NCBI GenBank assembly: GCA_034520725.1
Contig: JAXHNH010000003.1
Coordinates: 372,001 to 436,000 of the forward strand
Length of the DNA stretch: 64,000 nt
Reading direction: 5' to 3'
Origin: Gracilimonas sp034520725
GTDB lineage: Bacteria > Bacteroidota > Rhodothermia > Balneolales > Balneolaceae
Shown: positions 9,960-18,542 of the stretch, piece by piece
Layout: each line of letters starts with the position of its first letter
Numbering within the stretch: the first letter of the stretch is position 1
Translations under genes and position numbers: made by a program
The notes under the pieces: generated by a model
The model's input: only the letters and a program-made list of their open reading frames with translations
Database searches by the model: none
Told to the model about the DNA's origin: nothing

Positions 9960-11858
9960 ATGAAACGTTTATCCGCCCTCAGTCTGATCATTGTCATGGC
10001 CATTGCCGCCTGTTCACCTAAAACCGGAGATATGCTTGGTGAAGCTCCCGAATCGAGCTTCGATCAAAAAGCCATTGAAACCTCCATCGACCTAACCACC
10101 GTTAACGAAGACCGCCTGCTGGTGCAAATGGATCCGGGAATGTTCTCGCAGGATACGATCCTGTTTCGACTGCCGAGAGTGGTTCAGGGAACCTATGACA
10201 TCAGTGACTTTGGCAGTTTCGCCGAAGAATTCAAAGCCTACAACTATGATGGCGAACTGATGACCGTGGCCAAAACCGACACCAACACCTGGACGATCAC
10301 CAACGCCACAAAACTCGATCGACTGGAGTATTACGTGAATGATACTTTCGATATTGAACAAACCGACAAGGCTACACCCTTTTCACCATCCGGTACCAAT
10401 ATCTCCGAGAATGTTTTTGTACTGAACCTGCATGGTTTCGTGGGATATTTTGAAGGTCGCGATGATAAAGACTATAACCTGACGGTGACTTCACCATTGG
10501 GCATGAACTACTCTTCGGCTCTAACAAAAATTTCAGCCGATACGACCGGTCAAAAAGTAAGCATCACTTATCAGGCCGACCGCTATTTTGATGTCACCGA
10601 CAACCCGATGATGTACGGTGATATTACTCAGGAGCGTTTTGAGGCCGGCGGGATCGAGATCGTACTAAGCGTTTATTCCCCAAGCGGCAATCACACGGCT
10701 GCTCAATATAAAGACGTAGTTTATGATATGATGCAAGCCCAAAGTGAGTACATAGGTGACCTGGAAACCACAGACCGCTACGATATCTTTCTCTACCTAT
10801 CAACCCAGCAAAATGACGCCACCGGATTTGGTGCGCTTGAGCATCAGACCTCAACTGTGATGGTGTTCCCGGATATGGCCAATCAGCAGATGCTTAACAG
10901 TGGCCTCGTTGATGTGGTAGCCCATGAGTTCTTCCACATTATCACCCCGCTGAATGTACACTCAGAAGATGTCCACTATTTCGACTACAACGATCCTACT
11001 TTCTCAAAGCATCTTTGGATGTATGAAGGACTGACAGAATATTTCGCTTCCCACTTTCAGGTGTATGAAGGACTTCAGGAGCCGCAGGCTTTTTATGATA
11101 AGATGGTGGGTAAGATCCAAACCGCAGCGGGCCTTAATGACACGATGAGCTTTACGAAAATGAGTGAGAATGTGATCGATGAGCCATATGCATCCAACTA
11201 TTATAACGTGTACGTGAAGGGCGCCCTCATCAACATGTGCCTTGATATCATGCTGCGAGAAAAGAGTGATGGTGAGCGCACTATGATATCACTGATGCGT
11301 GAGTTATCCGATAAATACGGCGAGGAAAAACCCTTTGATGACGATTCCATCCTGGATGAGATCACCCAAATGACCTACCCTGAGATCGGTGAATTCTTTG
11401 ATACCCATGTGGTCGGCACAACTCCGATTGATTATGAGACCTACTTCAACAAAGTTGGCCTGAGCCTGGAGGAAGCTGAATCTCCGGTCACTGTTTTCTT
11501 CCGTGATCAGCAAACCCCATTTATTAATGTGAATCAGTCAACGGGTCAGCTTTATTTCATGGATACGGGTCTGAATTCAACCCTGATCGAATTGGGTGTG
11601 GAGCCGGGTGATATCATCAAGTCGGTAAACGGCACGGAACTTACACTGCAAAACGCACAGATGATCTTAGCTCCAAGTTTCCAATGGACGCCGGATACCG
11701 ACCTCAGCATGGTGCTTATCCGTGATGGCGAAGAAATTGAGGTTTCAGGAAAAGTGGGCACACCAAAAGCCATGAGGCTCCAACTCGTTGAAATGGAGGA
11801 TGTCACGGAGCAACAGGTGGAACTGCGAAATAATTGGCTGGGTATCAGTGATCAGTAA
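9960..11858 (+). CDS. M61 family metallopeptidase lipoprotein with C-terminal PDZ
   Basis: A 632-residue zinc aminopeptidase of the M61 (glycyl aminopeptidase) family, anchored in the envelope. The start at ATG 9960 gives a lipoprotein signal, MKRLSALSLIIVMAIAAC, with Cys18 as lipidation site. An upstream GTG at 9891 would hide this signal. An N-terminal beta domain precedes the catalytic domain with HEFFH at residues 322-326 and a downstream MYEGLTEYF that supplies the third ligand. A PDZ domain near the C-terminus (LGVEPGDIIKSVNGTEL) is typical of the family. All key residues are present. It is monocistronic, and its substrate is probably peptides in the periplasm or at the surface. Confidence 0.88.
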   Translation: MKRLSALSLIIVMAIAACSPKTGDMLGEAPESSFDQKAIETSIDLTTVNEDRLLVQMDPGMFSQDTILFRLPRVVQGTYDISDFGSFAEEFKAYNYDGELMTVAKTDTNTWTITNATKLDRLEYYVNDTFDIEQTDKATPFSPSGTNISENVFVLNLHGFVGYFEGRDDKDYNLTVTSPLGMNYSSALTKISADTTGQKVSITYQADRYFDVTDNPMMYGDITQERFEAGGIEIVLSVYSPSGNHTAAQYKDVVYDMMQAQSEYIGDLETTDRYDIFLYLSTQQNDATGFGALEHQTSTVMVFPDMANQQMLNSGLVDVVAHEFFHIITPLNVHSEDVHYFDYNDPTFSKHLWMYEGLTEYFASHFQVYEGLQEPQAFYDKMVGKIQTAAGLNDTMSFTKMSENVIDEPYASNYYNVYVKGALINMCLDIMLREKSDGERTMISLMRELSDKYGEEKPFDDDSILDEITQMTYPEIGEFFDTHVVGTTPIDYETYFNKVGLSLEEAESPVTVFFRDQQTPFINVNQSTGQLYFMDTGLNSTLIELGVEPGDIIKSVNGTELTLQNAQMILAPSFQWTPDTDLSMVLIRDGEEIEVSGKVGTPKAMRLQLVEMEDVTEQQVELRNNWLGISDQ

Positions 11859-11997
11859 GCATTAAACAGTGAACAGTTTTAAGTGATTTGTTTCTTTTGT
11901 CGGTACAAAAGAAAGGAAAAGACGATATAAGCAGGATATTAAAACTTAGGAATTAGTAAAAAACACTGCACAAGAGATAGCAACGAAATCTAAATGC

Positions 11998-12513
11998 CTA
12001 GACCAACTTCGAGATCTTCTTCACCTTCGCCTTATCGGCAAACCCAATGGTTGGATCACAGTGGATAAACCGTTCACCGAACTGACTGAGTTCTTCGTCA
12101 ATATCATCGAGAATAATATATCTGGGCATTTCGTCAGTGTTCAAATTCTCGTTGATCCAGCGGCGTATCTCATCACCGCGGGTCACTTTTCCCGAGTTTT
12201 CGTATATCAAAGAGGGAGTGACGCCTATCACAAATTTCCCGGGCACACCATTTTCTTCAAATAAGATCTTCAGCTGCCTGAGGGAATGGTCATACCGCCA
12301 GGTGGAGGTGACCACGATCTGTCCGTTGTAGTATTCGACCAACAATTTAAGATGAGCCATTGCTATCGGACACCATTCCCGGTTAGTAGAGCGGCCCTTA
12401 TTGATCAACTGCCTTCTCAGATGAGCCTCAGTATTCAGCACCCCGTCAATATCCACGAAAAGAGTGAGTTTCTGATTTGATCCCGAGCCATTTTGTCCAT
12501 CATTCCAATCCAT
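11998..12513 (-). CDS. HAD-like phosphatase domain protein
   Basis: A small HAD-superfamily protein of about 172 residues. Motif I is FVDIDGVLN, with both aspartates of the DxD pair, so a phosphohydrolase is likely. VVTSTWRYD fits motif II. A Lys and the acidic pair in IILDDIDEEL fit the later motifs. The layout resembles HAD domains described in RNA-repair 'Swiss army knife' proteins, which lack a large cap. The frame is open to an ATG at 12594, but the extra 27 residues look unstructured, so the ATG at 12513 (or 12531) is preferred. It converges with the M61 gene. The substrate is unknown. Confidence 0.65.
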   Translation of the reverse strand: MDWNDGQNGSGSNQKLTLFVDIDGVLNTEAHLRRQLINKGRSTNREWCPIAMAHLKLLVEYYNGQIVVTSTWRYDHSLRQLKILFEENGVPGKFVIGVTPSLIYENSGKVTRGDEIRRWINENLNTDEMPRYIILDDIDEELSQFGERFIHCDPTIGFADKAKVKKISKLV

Positions 12514-13179
12514 ACCTGATTCTAAGAACATCGGACAAGAGGTGCAAGCATTGGAGTTTTGAGTGTTGATTTTAAAGTCATGTAGGTGTGTCACTCTGTA
12601 ACCAAGTCAGGTAGCTTTTAAGTACCCAATACCTCAGGTTGTCAGTCCGAGTGCCGGCGTGATCTCAAAAGTTGCATTGGCAGCCAGGTTTTACATTGAG
12701 ATCCTTCGCGGCAAACCGCCCAAACCTACATCAAACCCTGCTTTTCTCAAGGATGACAACGCTGGAATAAGTATGAAGTCAAACTTAGCTTCGGGGACGG
12801 CGTTACAAAGATGGACCTTTGTTACGTGTGCAAATCCCTAAATAAGAAAATGAAGATTGAATATTTTCCATTGTCCGGATGCTGTAACGACTCCTGTACT
12901 TACTAAAGCGTCCTTTCTCCTTTTGAAGGAGAAAGAAAGAGGTTGAGAACATGGGCAACCAAACTTGTTGTATCACTCAAAAACCCAGAACTCAAAACTG
13001 AGGAAATGGGAAACAAGTCAACCATGCATTTATCATTCATTATGCTATCCATAATATTTATTAATGGTTTTCTTATTTACATAAACATTAATTTATGCGC
13101 CGCAAAAGAACGGTTTGTTCTATTACCATTAAAGTGCATGTCGAATTCTTCGGTATGACCCAAATGATCTGAAACCTGA
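12514..13179. repeat. Gene-free stretch with dispersed repeats upstream of sbtA
   Basis: 12630-12800 holds a unit with CAGGTTGTCAGTCCGAGTGCC, GAGATCCTTCGCGG and CTCAAGGATGACAACGCTGG. Related copies are at 14890-15005 and 53320-53430. GATGGACCTTTGT at 12811-12823 recurs at 14862-14874. 12905-12970 carries the TCCTTTTGAAGGA hairpin and GGGCAACCA. The last 150 bases before sbtA look unique and should hold its promoter. No motif is certain. Confidence 0.5.
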
Positions 13180-14187
13180 ATGGACTTCATAGCGGATTTC
13201 TTAGTACGATTTTTACTGCAATTTCAATCTCCAACGCTTGGCTTTTTAATAGGTGGAATGCTGATTGCTGCACTGGGCAGTAAGCTGAAAATTCCCAATG
13301 CGATCTATCAATTCATTGTATTCATGCTGCTCATGACGATCGGGCTGGAAGGAGGCATTGAGATCCGTGAAGCCAATTTACTGGCTATGGCTCTGCCGGC
13401 GCTTTTCTCCATCCTGATCGGTTTAGGCATAGTGCGAATAGGTATAAGCATTTTTGCGCGGCTGCCCGGCGTCAATAAAGAGGATGGCGTTGCAACGGCC
13501 GGCTTGTTTGGCGCAGTAAGTGCCTCAACCCTTGCTGTGGCCATGGTTATGCTGGATGAGGAATCCATAGCATTTGAGGCCTGGGCTCCTGCCCTATATC
13601 CGTTTATGGATATTCCGGCCCTGATACTTGCGATCGTGATGGCAAATATTCACCTCAAAAAACAGGAAAACGGTAAGGATACGAAGGTCAATGTGGGGAA
13701 CATCATCAAGGAAAGTTTGCGTGGTTCCGCCTTATCGGCCTTACTTCTTGGATTGGCTCTTGGCTTGTTAACAAATTCCGGTTCCGTCCTAAACTCTTTT
13801 TATGAGCCATTATTCCGTGGCTTCCTTTCGATCCTTATGCTGATCATGGGTATGGAGGCCTATGACCGCATTAAGGAACTGCGCAGCGTTGCTCATTGGT
13901 ATGCCATTTATGCCGGCATGGCTCCCCTGATACATGGACTCATTGCTTTCGGTCTGGGATATATCGCTCATGTACTGGTTGGATTTAGTCCGGGCGGAGT
14001 TGTTATCCTGTCTGTGATCGCATCATCAAATTCAGATATTTCAGGTCCGCCCACCTTACGGGGCGGTATTCCATCCGCCAATCCATCTGCCTATATTGGG
14101 GCATCAACCAGTGTAGGAACGCCAGTGGCCATTGCGGTTGGAATTCCGTTATTCATTGCGTTGGCACAAATAGTATTCGACCTTTGA
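13180..14187 (+). CDS. sbtA: SbtA-type sodium-dependent bicarbonate transporter
   Basis: A 335-residue inner-membrane protein of the SbtA family (DUF897), known as Na+-dependent bicarbonate symporters. It shows about ten hydrophobic segments arranged as two similar halves. The first includes SPTLGFLIGGMLIAALGSKLKIP and the Gly-rich GLFGAVSASTLAV. The second includes the equivalent VIASSNSDISGPPTLRGGIP and GASTSVGTPVAIAVGIP. The serine-rich GAVSAST and ASSNSD loops match the family's substrate region. The next gene, 37 bases later, is an SbtB-like PII protein, the usual partner. Together they form a two-gene operon for regulated inorganic carbon uptake. No carboxysome or carbonic anhydrase gene is in the window. 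Confidence 0.85.
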   Translation: MDFIADFLVRFLLQFQSPTLGFLIGGMLIAALGSKLKIPNAIYQFIVFMLLMTIGLEGGIEIREANLLAMALPALFSILIGLGIVRIGISIFARLPGVNKEDGVATAGLFGAVSASTLAVAMVMLDEESIAFEAWAPALYPFMDIPALILAIVMANIHLKKQENGKDTKVNVGNIIKESLRGSALSALLLGLALGLLTNSGSVLNSFYEPLFRGFLSILMLIMGMEAYDRIKELRSVAHWYAIYAGMAPLIHGLIAFGLGYIAHVLVGFSPGGVVILSVIASSNSDISGPPTLRGGIPSANPSAYIGASTSVGTPVAIAVGIPLFIALAQIVFDL

Positions 14188-14211
14188 TCTGCAGGCTGTA
14201 AAATTACCCAT

Positions 14212-14216
14212 GGAGG
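14212..14216 (+). promoter_or_regulatory. Shine-Dalgarno that fixes the sbtB start
   Basis: GGAGG lies 8 bases before the ATG at 14225. It overlaps the codons that follow an upstream in-frame ATG at 14210. The spacing favours 14225 as the real start. Confidence 0.65.
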
Positions 14217-14224
14217 ATATCATT

Positions 14225-14563
14225 ATGACATTTTATAAAGCGAAAAAAGTTGTGATTATAGCAGAAAAAATACTCTCACCTAAGATCTGTGAGATCATCG
14301 AATCAAGTGGTGCCCGTGGATACACCGTGGTGCCCGCCGGTGGAAAAGGGTCTCATCACAAACACTTTACCTCAGAGCGTGCTTCTGTAGTGGATGATTT
14401 CTCAACGGTAAGGATCGAAGTGGTCGTTAATGATAAATCAGTGGCAGAGACCATTGGCAAAGAAATTGTAGAGGAATGTTTTGATAAATATTCAGGGATC
14501 GTATACCTGGAAGATGTGGAGATCCTGCGACCGGATAAGGTGTCAACAAGAGAGATGAAATGA
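14225..14563 (+). CDS. sbtB: SbtB-like PII family protein
   Basis: A 112-residue PII-superfamily protein, probably the regulator of the SbtA transporter encoded just upstream. In cyanobacteria SbtB binds adenyl nucleotides including cAMP and AMP and attaches to SbtA. The core beta-alpha-beta pattern is clear. The T-loop region GARGYTVVPAGGKGSHHKHF lies between the two halves, as in SbtB. The C-terminus (LEDVEILRPDKVSTREMK) has no cysteine pair, so the redox R-loop found in many cyanobacterial SbtB proteins is absent. The ATG at 14225 is chosen on its Shine-Dalgarno. It follows sbtA by 37 bases and is almost certainly cotranscribed. Confidence 0.8.
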   Translation: MTFYKAKKVVIIAEKILSPKICEIIESSGARGYTVVPAGGKGSHHKHFTSERASVVDDFSTVRIEVVVNDKSVAETIGKEIVEECFDKYSGIVYLEDVEILRPDKVSTREMK

Positions 14564-15197
14564 AGAAGTTTGAGAGGTACAAGCAATCGGTCAATAGGTT
14601 TTCGTTGGATAATGGTGACAGGGCGTAGGAGGTGGTACGGGCAACCGGGACTGTCTCATCATGGAGAGAAAGAATTACGATGGACGATTAGCGATGGACC
14701 GAAAGACCGATTTGTTAATTTATGGTCTTCATGGGCAATAGGATCAAATGATCACAAAACCTGCCAATGCGTCTTCTCCCCGGTGTATAGGGAGAAACAA
14801 AGAGGGGTAGCGAATACAGGTAATCAACTCGCACGATCTTGTTCGCTTCAATACCAAGATGGACCTTTGTAACGAATGCAAACTCTTTAAAGGCAGGGGA
14901 TCTCAAAGTAAGAACTGTCAATTAGTGCTAACTTTAAAATCCTTCGCGTTATCCCCCAAAACCTATATTACCCCCACTTCGCTCAGGACGACAACGCTGG
15001 AATAGGAAAGGGAGTTTAAGTACGGCATTGGATGATCGATGTTTGTTATTCCTTATTCCATCTCCTCCTAAATCACTAAACTTAAGTTATTTATTGAGTT
15101 TTACATTTGAAACGAGTTACTTGTCGTCGGTATAAATGAATGTTTAAAATAAAATATGTTGGGACTGCTGGGTCCTGCCAATTAAAATCTTAGACCT
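14564..15197. repeat. Gene-free stretch with dispersed repeats
   Basis: 14676-14720 is a GCGATGGACCGAAAGACCGATTT unit. 14770-14825 is the CTTCTCCCC hairpin plus CGAATACAGG, nearly identical to 9644-9703. 14862-14885 and 14890-15005 repeat parts of 12630-12840. The final 140 bases before 15198 are AT-rich and unique, the likely promoter region of the next gene. Confidence 0.5.
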
Positions 15198-16070
15198 ATG
15201 AATAAGCCTGTTCGTTCAACCACGCGTAAGGTACGAGTAAGCTATGGTGTTATGTTTCTGTTGCTTTTTAGCCTATCCACTTTACAGCTTCAGGCGCAGC
15301 AGAACCCCTACCCCTTTAATTTAGACCTTAGTTTTGGGGGCGGATTGATCGGCAACCCTGATGTCAATACGACATTTCAGCCCGAGATGGGATTCAGTTA
15401 TATGCCAGGTAAGTTTGGAATAGGATTGAATGCAGGCCTGCTATCCTACGATCCTGCATTTGATGCCCAACAATATACTTCCGGCTTTGAGGATTACACT
15501 TCGATCACCGGTTCTGACCAAAAATGGAATTCCTTCTTTTTTGGCATTGGCCCGCGTTTTGAATTTAGCAGTCGATTTCCGGTCACCTTCCGCAGCAGCC
15601 TGGATCTGTCACTTTCTTATAATTCACCACCTTCGGTTTCTGTTGATTTCAATGACCCGGATGGCTCAGCCGGTGACCTCCAGCTTCAGCTTTCAGGTTA
15701 TGATGCCGGTGACGATTACAGTAAATGGTCAGCCGCGATACGCCCGGAGTTTCAGATGCAATTCAGTCCCGGTGGCAGTGACCGGTTTGCTATAACCGTT
15801 GCTACAGGTATTCAGCATCGCCTATCCCAAAATGAATTTACCTATTCGCAAAGAGACCTTTCAGAAGTACGCGTAGTGCCGAATTCACAGGAGATGTTCA
15901 TGCAGTTTGAGATGGCACCCGAAGTTCAGCGATCGGCTCAACCCCCAAAAACTAATTTCTTTACTACCGTGGGGCTCAAGATCAAGTTTGGTAGCCCTAA
16001 GGCCATGTCTGCACCCAGCACAAGGATTACAATGCCACTCGGTCTAATAAGCCAGGCGTCACGTTGCTGA
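15198..16070 (+). CDS. Outer-membrane beta-barrel domain, N-terminal part of a broken repeat protein
   Basis: The 290-residue frame starts with a signal peptide (hydrophobic stretch MFLLLFSLSTLQLQAQ). It continues as alternating beta-strands rich in Gly, Ser and aromatics, such as NLDLSFGGGLIGNP, FFFGIGPRFEFSSRFP and FFTTVGLKIKFG. The last of these looks like the closing strand of an 8- to 10-stranded outer-membrane barrel. The final 25 residues belong to a frameshifted region. At 16022 another frame reads KDYNATRSNKPG, the first copy of a motif repeated in all downstream pieces. I infer that the barrel was the N-terminal domain of one large protein running to 18542. No specific family is recognised. 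Confidence 0.6.
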   Translation: MNKPVRSTTRKVRVSYGVMFLLLFSLSTLQLQAQQNPYPFNLDLSFGGGLIGNPDVNTTFQPEMGFSYMPGKFGIGLNAGLLSYDPAFDAQQYTSGFEDYTSITGSDQKWNSFFFGIGPRFEFSSRFPVTFRSSLDLSLSYNSPPSVSVDFNDPDGSAGDLQLQLSGYDAGDDYSKWSAAIRPEFQMQFSPGGSDRFAITVATGIQHRLSQNEFTYSQRDLSEVRVVPNSQEMFMQFEMAPEVQRSAQPPKTNFFTTVGLKIKFGSPKAMSAPSTRITMPLGLISQASRC

Positions 16071-17289
16071 TGATATCGGTGATGGTGATGCGGATAGTGA
16101 TGGTGACGGCATAGATGATGCTATAGAAACAGCTCAGGATTATAACTCCAGCCGGTCAAACAAACCGAGTACAGAAACACGGGATGATGATGTGGTGGTA
16201 GTGAAAACGGAGGGACTTGATGCAGCCGAAAATTTTGTGGATGAAATTATTGATGTTCTGGATCGCTGTGAAGAGGGTGTGTGTGAACAGGTACGACTAA
16301 ATGCAGACGGCAGGGTAGACAAAATGCACAAAGTAAGAGAAGGAAAACTGTCACAAGACGAGGGGATTGAGCAGGTTCACAGCATTGTGATGGAGGACGT
16401 GGTATCGCTGGCTAAATGTGAGTCAGATGTGTGCAGAGACGTGTTAACAAAAGAAATACAACTATTGGAACACATGAACGTGCTGATGAGTCTGGTGCAG
16501 TCGGGCAGGGCCGCTGAAGCGCAGGATTACAATGCAGCACGGTCGAATAAGCCAAGTTCGATTGCTGATGGAACAGGTGATGGAGAAGGTTCCGGACTGC
16601 AAGTTGTGTATATCACGAAAGATGCAGACGGTAAAATTTATGCCTGGGGAGCTGCTCCTGAGGCCAGATCCCAGGATGGAAGCGGGAAATTATATAGTTG
16701 GGGTAGAGCTCCTGAAAGTTTGGCCAGTGATGGCAATGGCCAAGTCTATGCGTGGGGAGAAAATAGGAGAGCAAGCACCCAGAATGGTGAAGGTCAAGTT
16801 TATGCATGGGGAATTGCAGCCAGAGCCACTGCCGTAGATGATGAAGGTAAATTATATTCGTGGGGAAGACTCTCGCTTAACAGTAATCCCGTCTGCTGTT
16901 TCGATTATGATTCGGATAGGGAGCTGCCTAATAAAAGCGCAGCTGAAGCCGGTACCGATGATGAAAAAGGAAGATTGTATTCCTGGGGTATAGCACCAAG
17001 AGTCAACACTCAGGGGGATGATGGTTTAGTCTATGCCTGGGGAGTTGTTTCCAGAGCCAGCATTCAGAATGGGAATGGTAAAGTGTACTCCTGGGGACAA
17101 AATTTTAAAGTAAGTAACGAATCCTGTGAAGGGGAAACGTGTCCGCAGCCTGGTAACAGCCTGTACCTGGCCAAAGAACTTGGGTTGGCCTCAGCAGGTA
17201 ACGACATTGAAAACATCAAACGGGCTTTGGATCGCTGCGATGATGGCGTGTGCGGACAGGTGAGGCTGAATGCCGACATAGCGTCATGA
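16054..17289 (+). pseudogene. Repeat-protein fragment: Ca-binding Asp repeats, CxxxVC modules and YxWG array
   Basis: This frame opens in the previous gene's shadow and reads GDGDADSDGDGIDDA, a thrombospondin-3-like calcium-binding string. DYNSSRSNKPS follows at 16138. Next is a helical module with two Cys pairs (DRCEEGVCEQVRLNADG and AKCESDVCRDVL, about 16207-16520), then DYNAARSNKPS. After that comes an array of about eight 18-residue units of the type DGxG(K/Q)(L/V)Y(A/S)WG (16618-17103), and finally a second copy of the Cys module (DRCDDGVCGQVRLNAD). The frame then stops at 17287-17289 in the middle of this module. The following piece at 17365 carries its missing second half. I do not recognise the family. 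An exported protein is inferred from the barrel domain upstream. Confidence 0.55.
16618..17103 (+). repeat. Intragenic array of 18-residue YxWG repeats
   Basis: Seven or eight tandem units encode a Gly-Asp/Asn turn, then K/Q-L/I/V-Y-A/S-W-G, then a variable 8-residue tail. Neighbouring WG dipeptides are mostly 18 residues (54 bases) apart. One unit is interrupted by an insertion holding two adjacent Cys (about 16880-16960). The regular beta-turn pattern suggests a stacked beta structure. It is not a clear match to RCC1 or KWG repeats. Confidence 0.6.
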
Positions 17290-17364
17290 AGGCGTATAGG
17301 CGAGCACCTGGAAAATCCCTCCGGCGATGGACAGTGACATAGAGGAGATCCGAGAGTATTGTGA

Positions 17365-17553
17365 GTGGAGGACGTTGAATCTCTTGGGAAATGTGAAACG
17401 GATGTATGCCGGGAAGTTCTTGCGATGGAGGAAGATCTGCTGGTAAAAATGAACCGGCTGAGCGATATGGAGCAGGTGGCTCCGGCGCAGGATTACAACT
17501 CCAGCAGATCCAATAAACCGAGCACACGCGCTGATGGTCGAGGAGGGAAATAG
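17365..17553 (+). pseudogene. Fragment of the repeat protein (second Cys module, end)
   Basis: Reads VEDVESLGKCETDVCREVL, the counterpart of MEDVVSLAKCESDVCRDVL in the upstream module, then AQDYNSSRSNKPSTRADGRGG. The start here is only where the frame opens. Compared with the upstream copy there is one extra base at about 17364 (GTGAGTGGAG versus GTGATGGAG). The frame ends at a TAG created by an apparent extra G in GGG at 17545-17547. Without that G it would continue as GGNSDIVRDAAV into the next fragment. Confidence 0.5.
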
Positions 17554-17845
17554 TGATATTGTGCGTGATGCAGCTGTTATGGGAAGGATGATCAACCCGA
17601 CAGGAACCATTATTTCAGCCGGAGCGGTTATGATGAGTTCAAATAATCCGCTTTATGAAGGTGAAAGTGTGGGTGGTGAAAACCCTCTTTATGAAGGGCA
17701 AGCCAACGATGGAGATTCCGATAATAATAACAACAATGAAGATCCGGCACCTGTGCAAAGATACGATATGCAACCCAGTTCCTATTGTGTCGCTCCCGAA
17801 ATAAGAGGCGAAAGCTCAGGAATAACCGGCTGCACCTCAGCATGA
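17534..17845 (+). pseudogene. Fragment of the repeat protein (NPLYEG region)
   Basis: Continues the previous fragment in another frame as NSDIVRDAAVMGRMINPTG. It carries two NPLYEG motifs (SSNNPLYEGESVGGENPLYEG) and an Asn/Asp-rich stretch DGDSDNNNNNEDPAP. After the stop at 17845 the other frames read HDGDTNSDDES and then YNSSRSNQ at about 17890-17920, so the protein sense continues through at least two more breaks. Confidence 0.45.
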
Positions 17846-17927
17846 TGGTGACACGAATAGCGACGATGAGAGCTACTGAAACGGCACAGGCTATAATTCC
17901 AGCCGCTCCAATCAAACCGAGCTCATA

Positions 17928-18542
17928 TTGCGGATATTGGTGATGTGGATGGAGATGGGATTCCCGGATATGTTGAAAAATGCTTCATTCAGCATCAGTA
18001 AGAGGAGTGCTCGAACGGGACGTAATGAGATGAATGATGGAGATCTGGATGGCGATGGCTATGGCGATGTGGACGGACTCCACTTTGAACTGGAGATCGA
18101 TCCTTTAGATCCGGATGATGACGGTGATGGAGTGTCTGATGCCATCGAATCAGCAACCTACAGCATCAGTAAAAGGAGTGCGCGAACGGGACGTAATCCA
18201 AGTACCAGCCAAAATAAAAGTCCGATTTATGAAGGCAATACGACAACCGGTACAAACCCTTTGTATAAACCACAAGAAGAACTTGCCAACGATGGCAGTG
18301 ACTCGGGGGAAAACGGCAACAGTGACGTGTATCAATGGACCTACAATTTAAGTGAGCTGGAGGGCGCAGGAGATCTTCCGGCAGATGGCACGCTTACCGT
18401 GCTGTTTACCGGAGGGGAATGGCATTTCGATGTTCAGATCGATCCTGTTGATATGGATGGTGATGGGAACGGAATTATCGAATTAATACAGAACAGTTCG
18501 TTTAGCATAAGTAAAAGGAGTGCGCGAACCGGCAGAAATTGA
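17928..18542 (+). pseudogene. C-terminal fragment of the repeat protein (Asp repeats plus SISKRSARTGRN motif)
   Basis: The 204-residue frame holds three copies of the basic 12-mer SISKRSARTGRN (17991-18026, 18162-18197, 18504-18539). Each is preceded by an Asp-rich calcium-binding-like string such as DLDGDGYGDVDG or PDDDGDGVSDAIESA. The third copy ends exactly at the stop codon. Two more LYEG-like motifs (SPIYEG, NPLYKP) lie between. Just upstream another frame reads IADIGDVDGDGIPGYVE. It would join this one as VENASFSISK if the A5 run at 17976-17980 were one base shorter. The frame's first ten residues are therefore not authentic. Confidence 0.5.
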
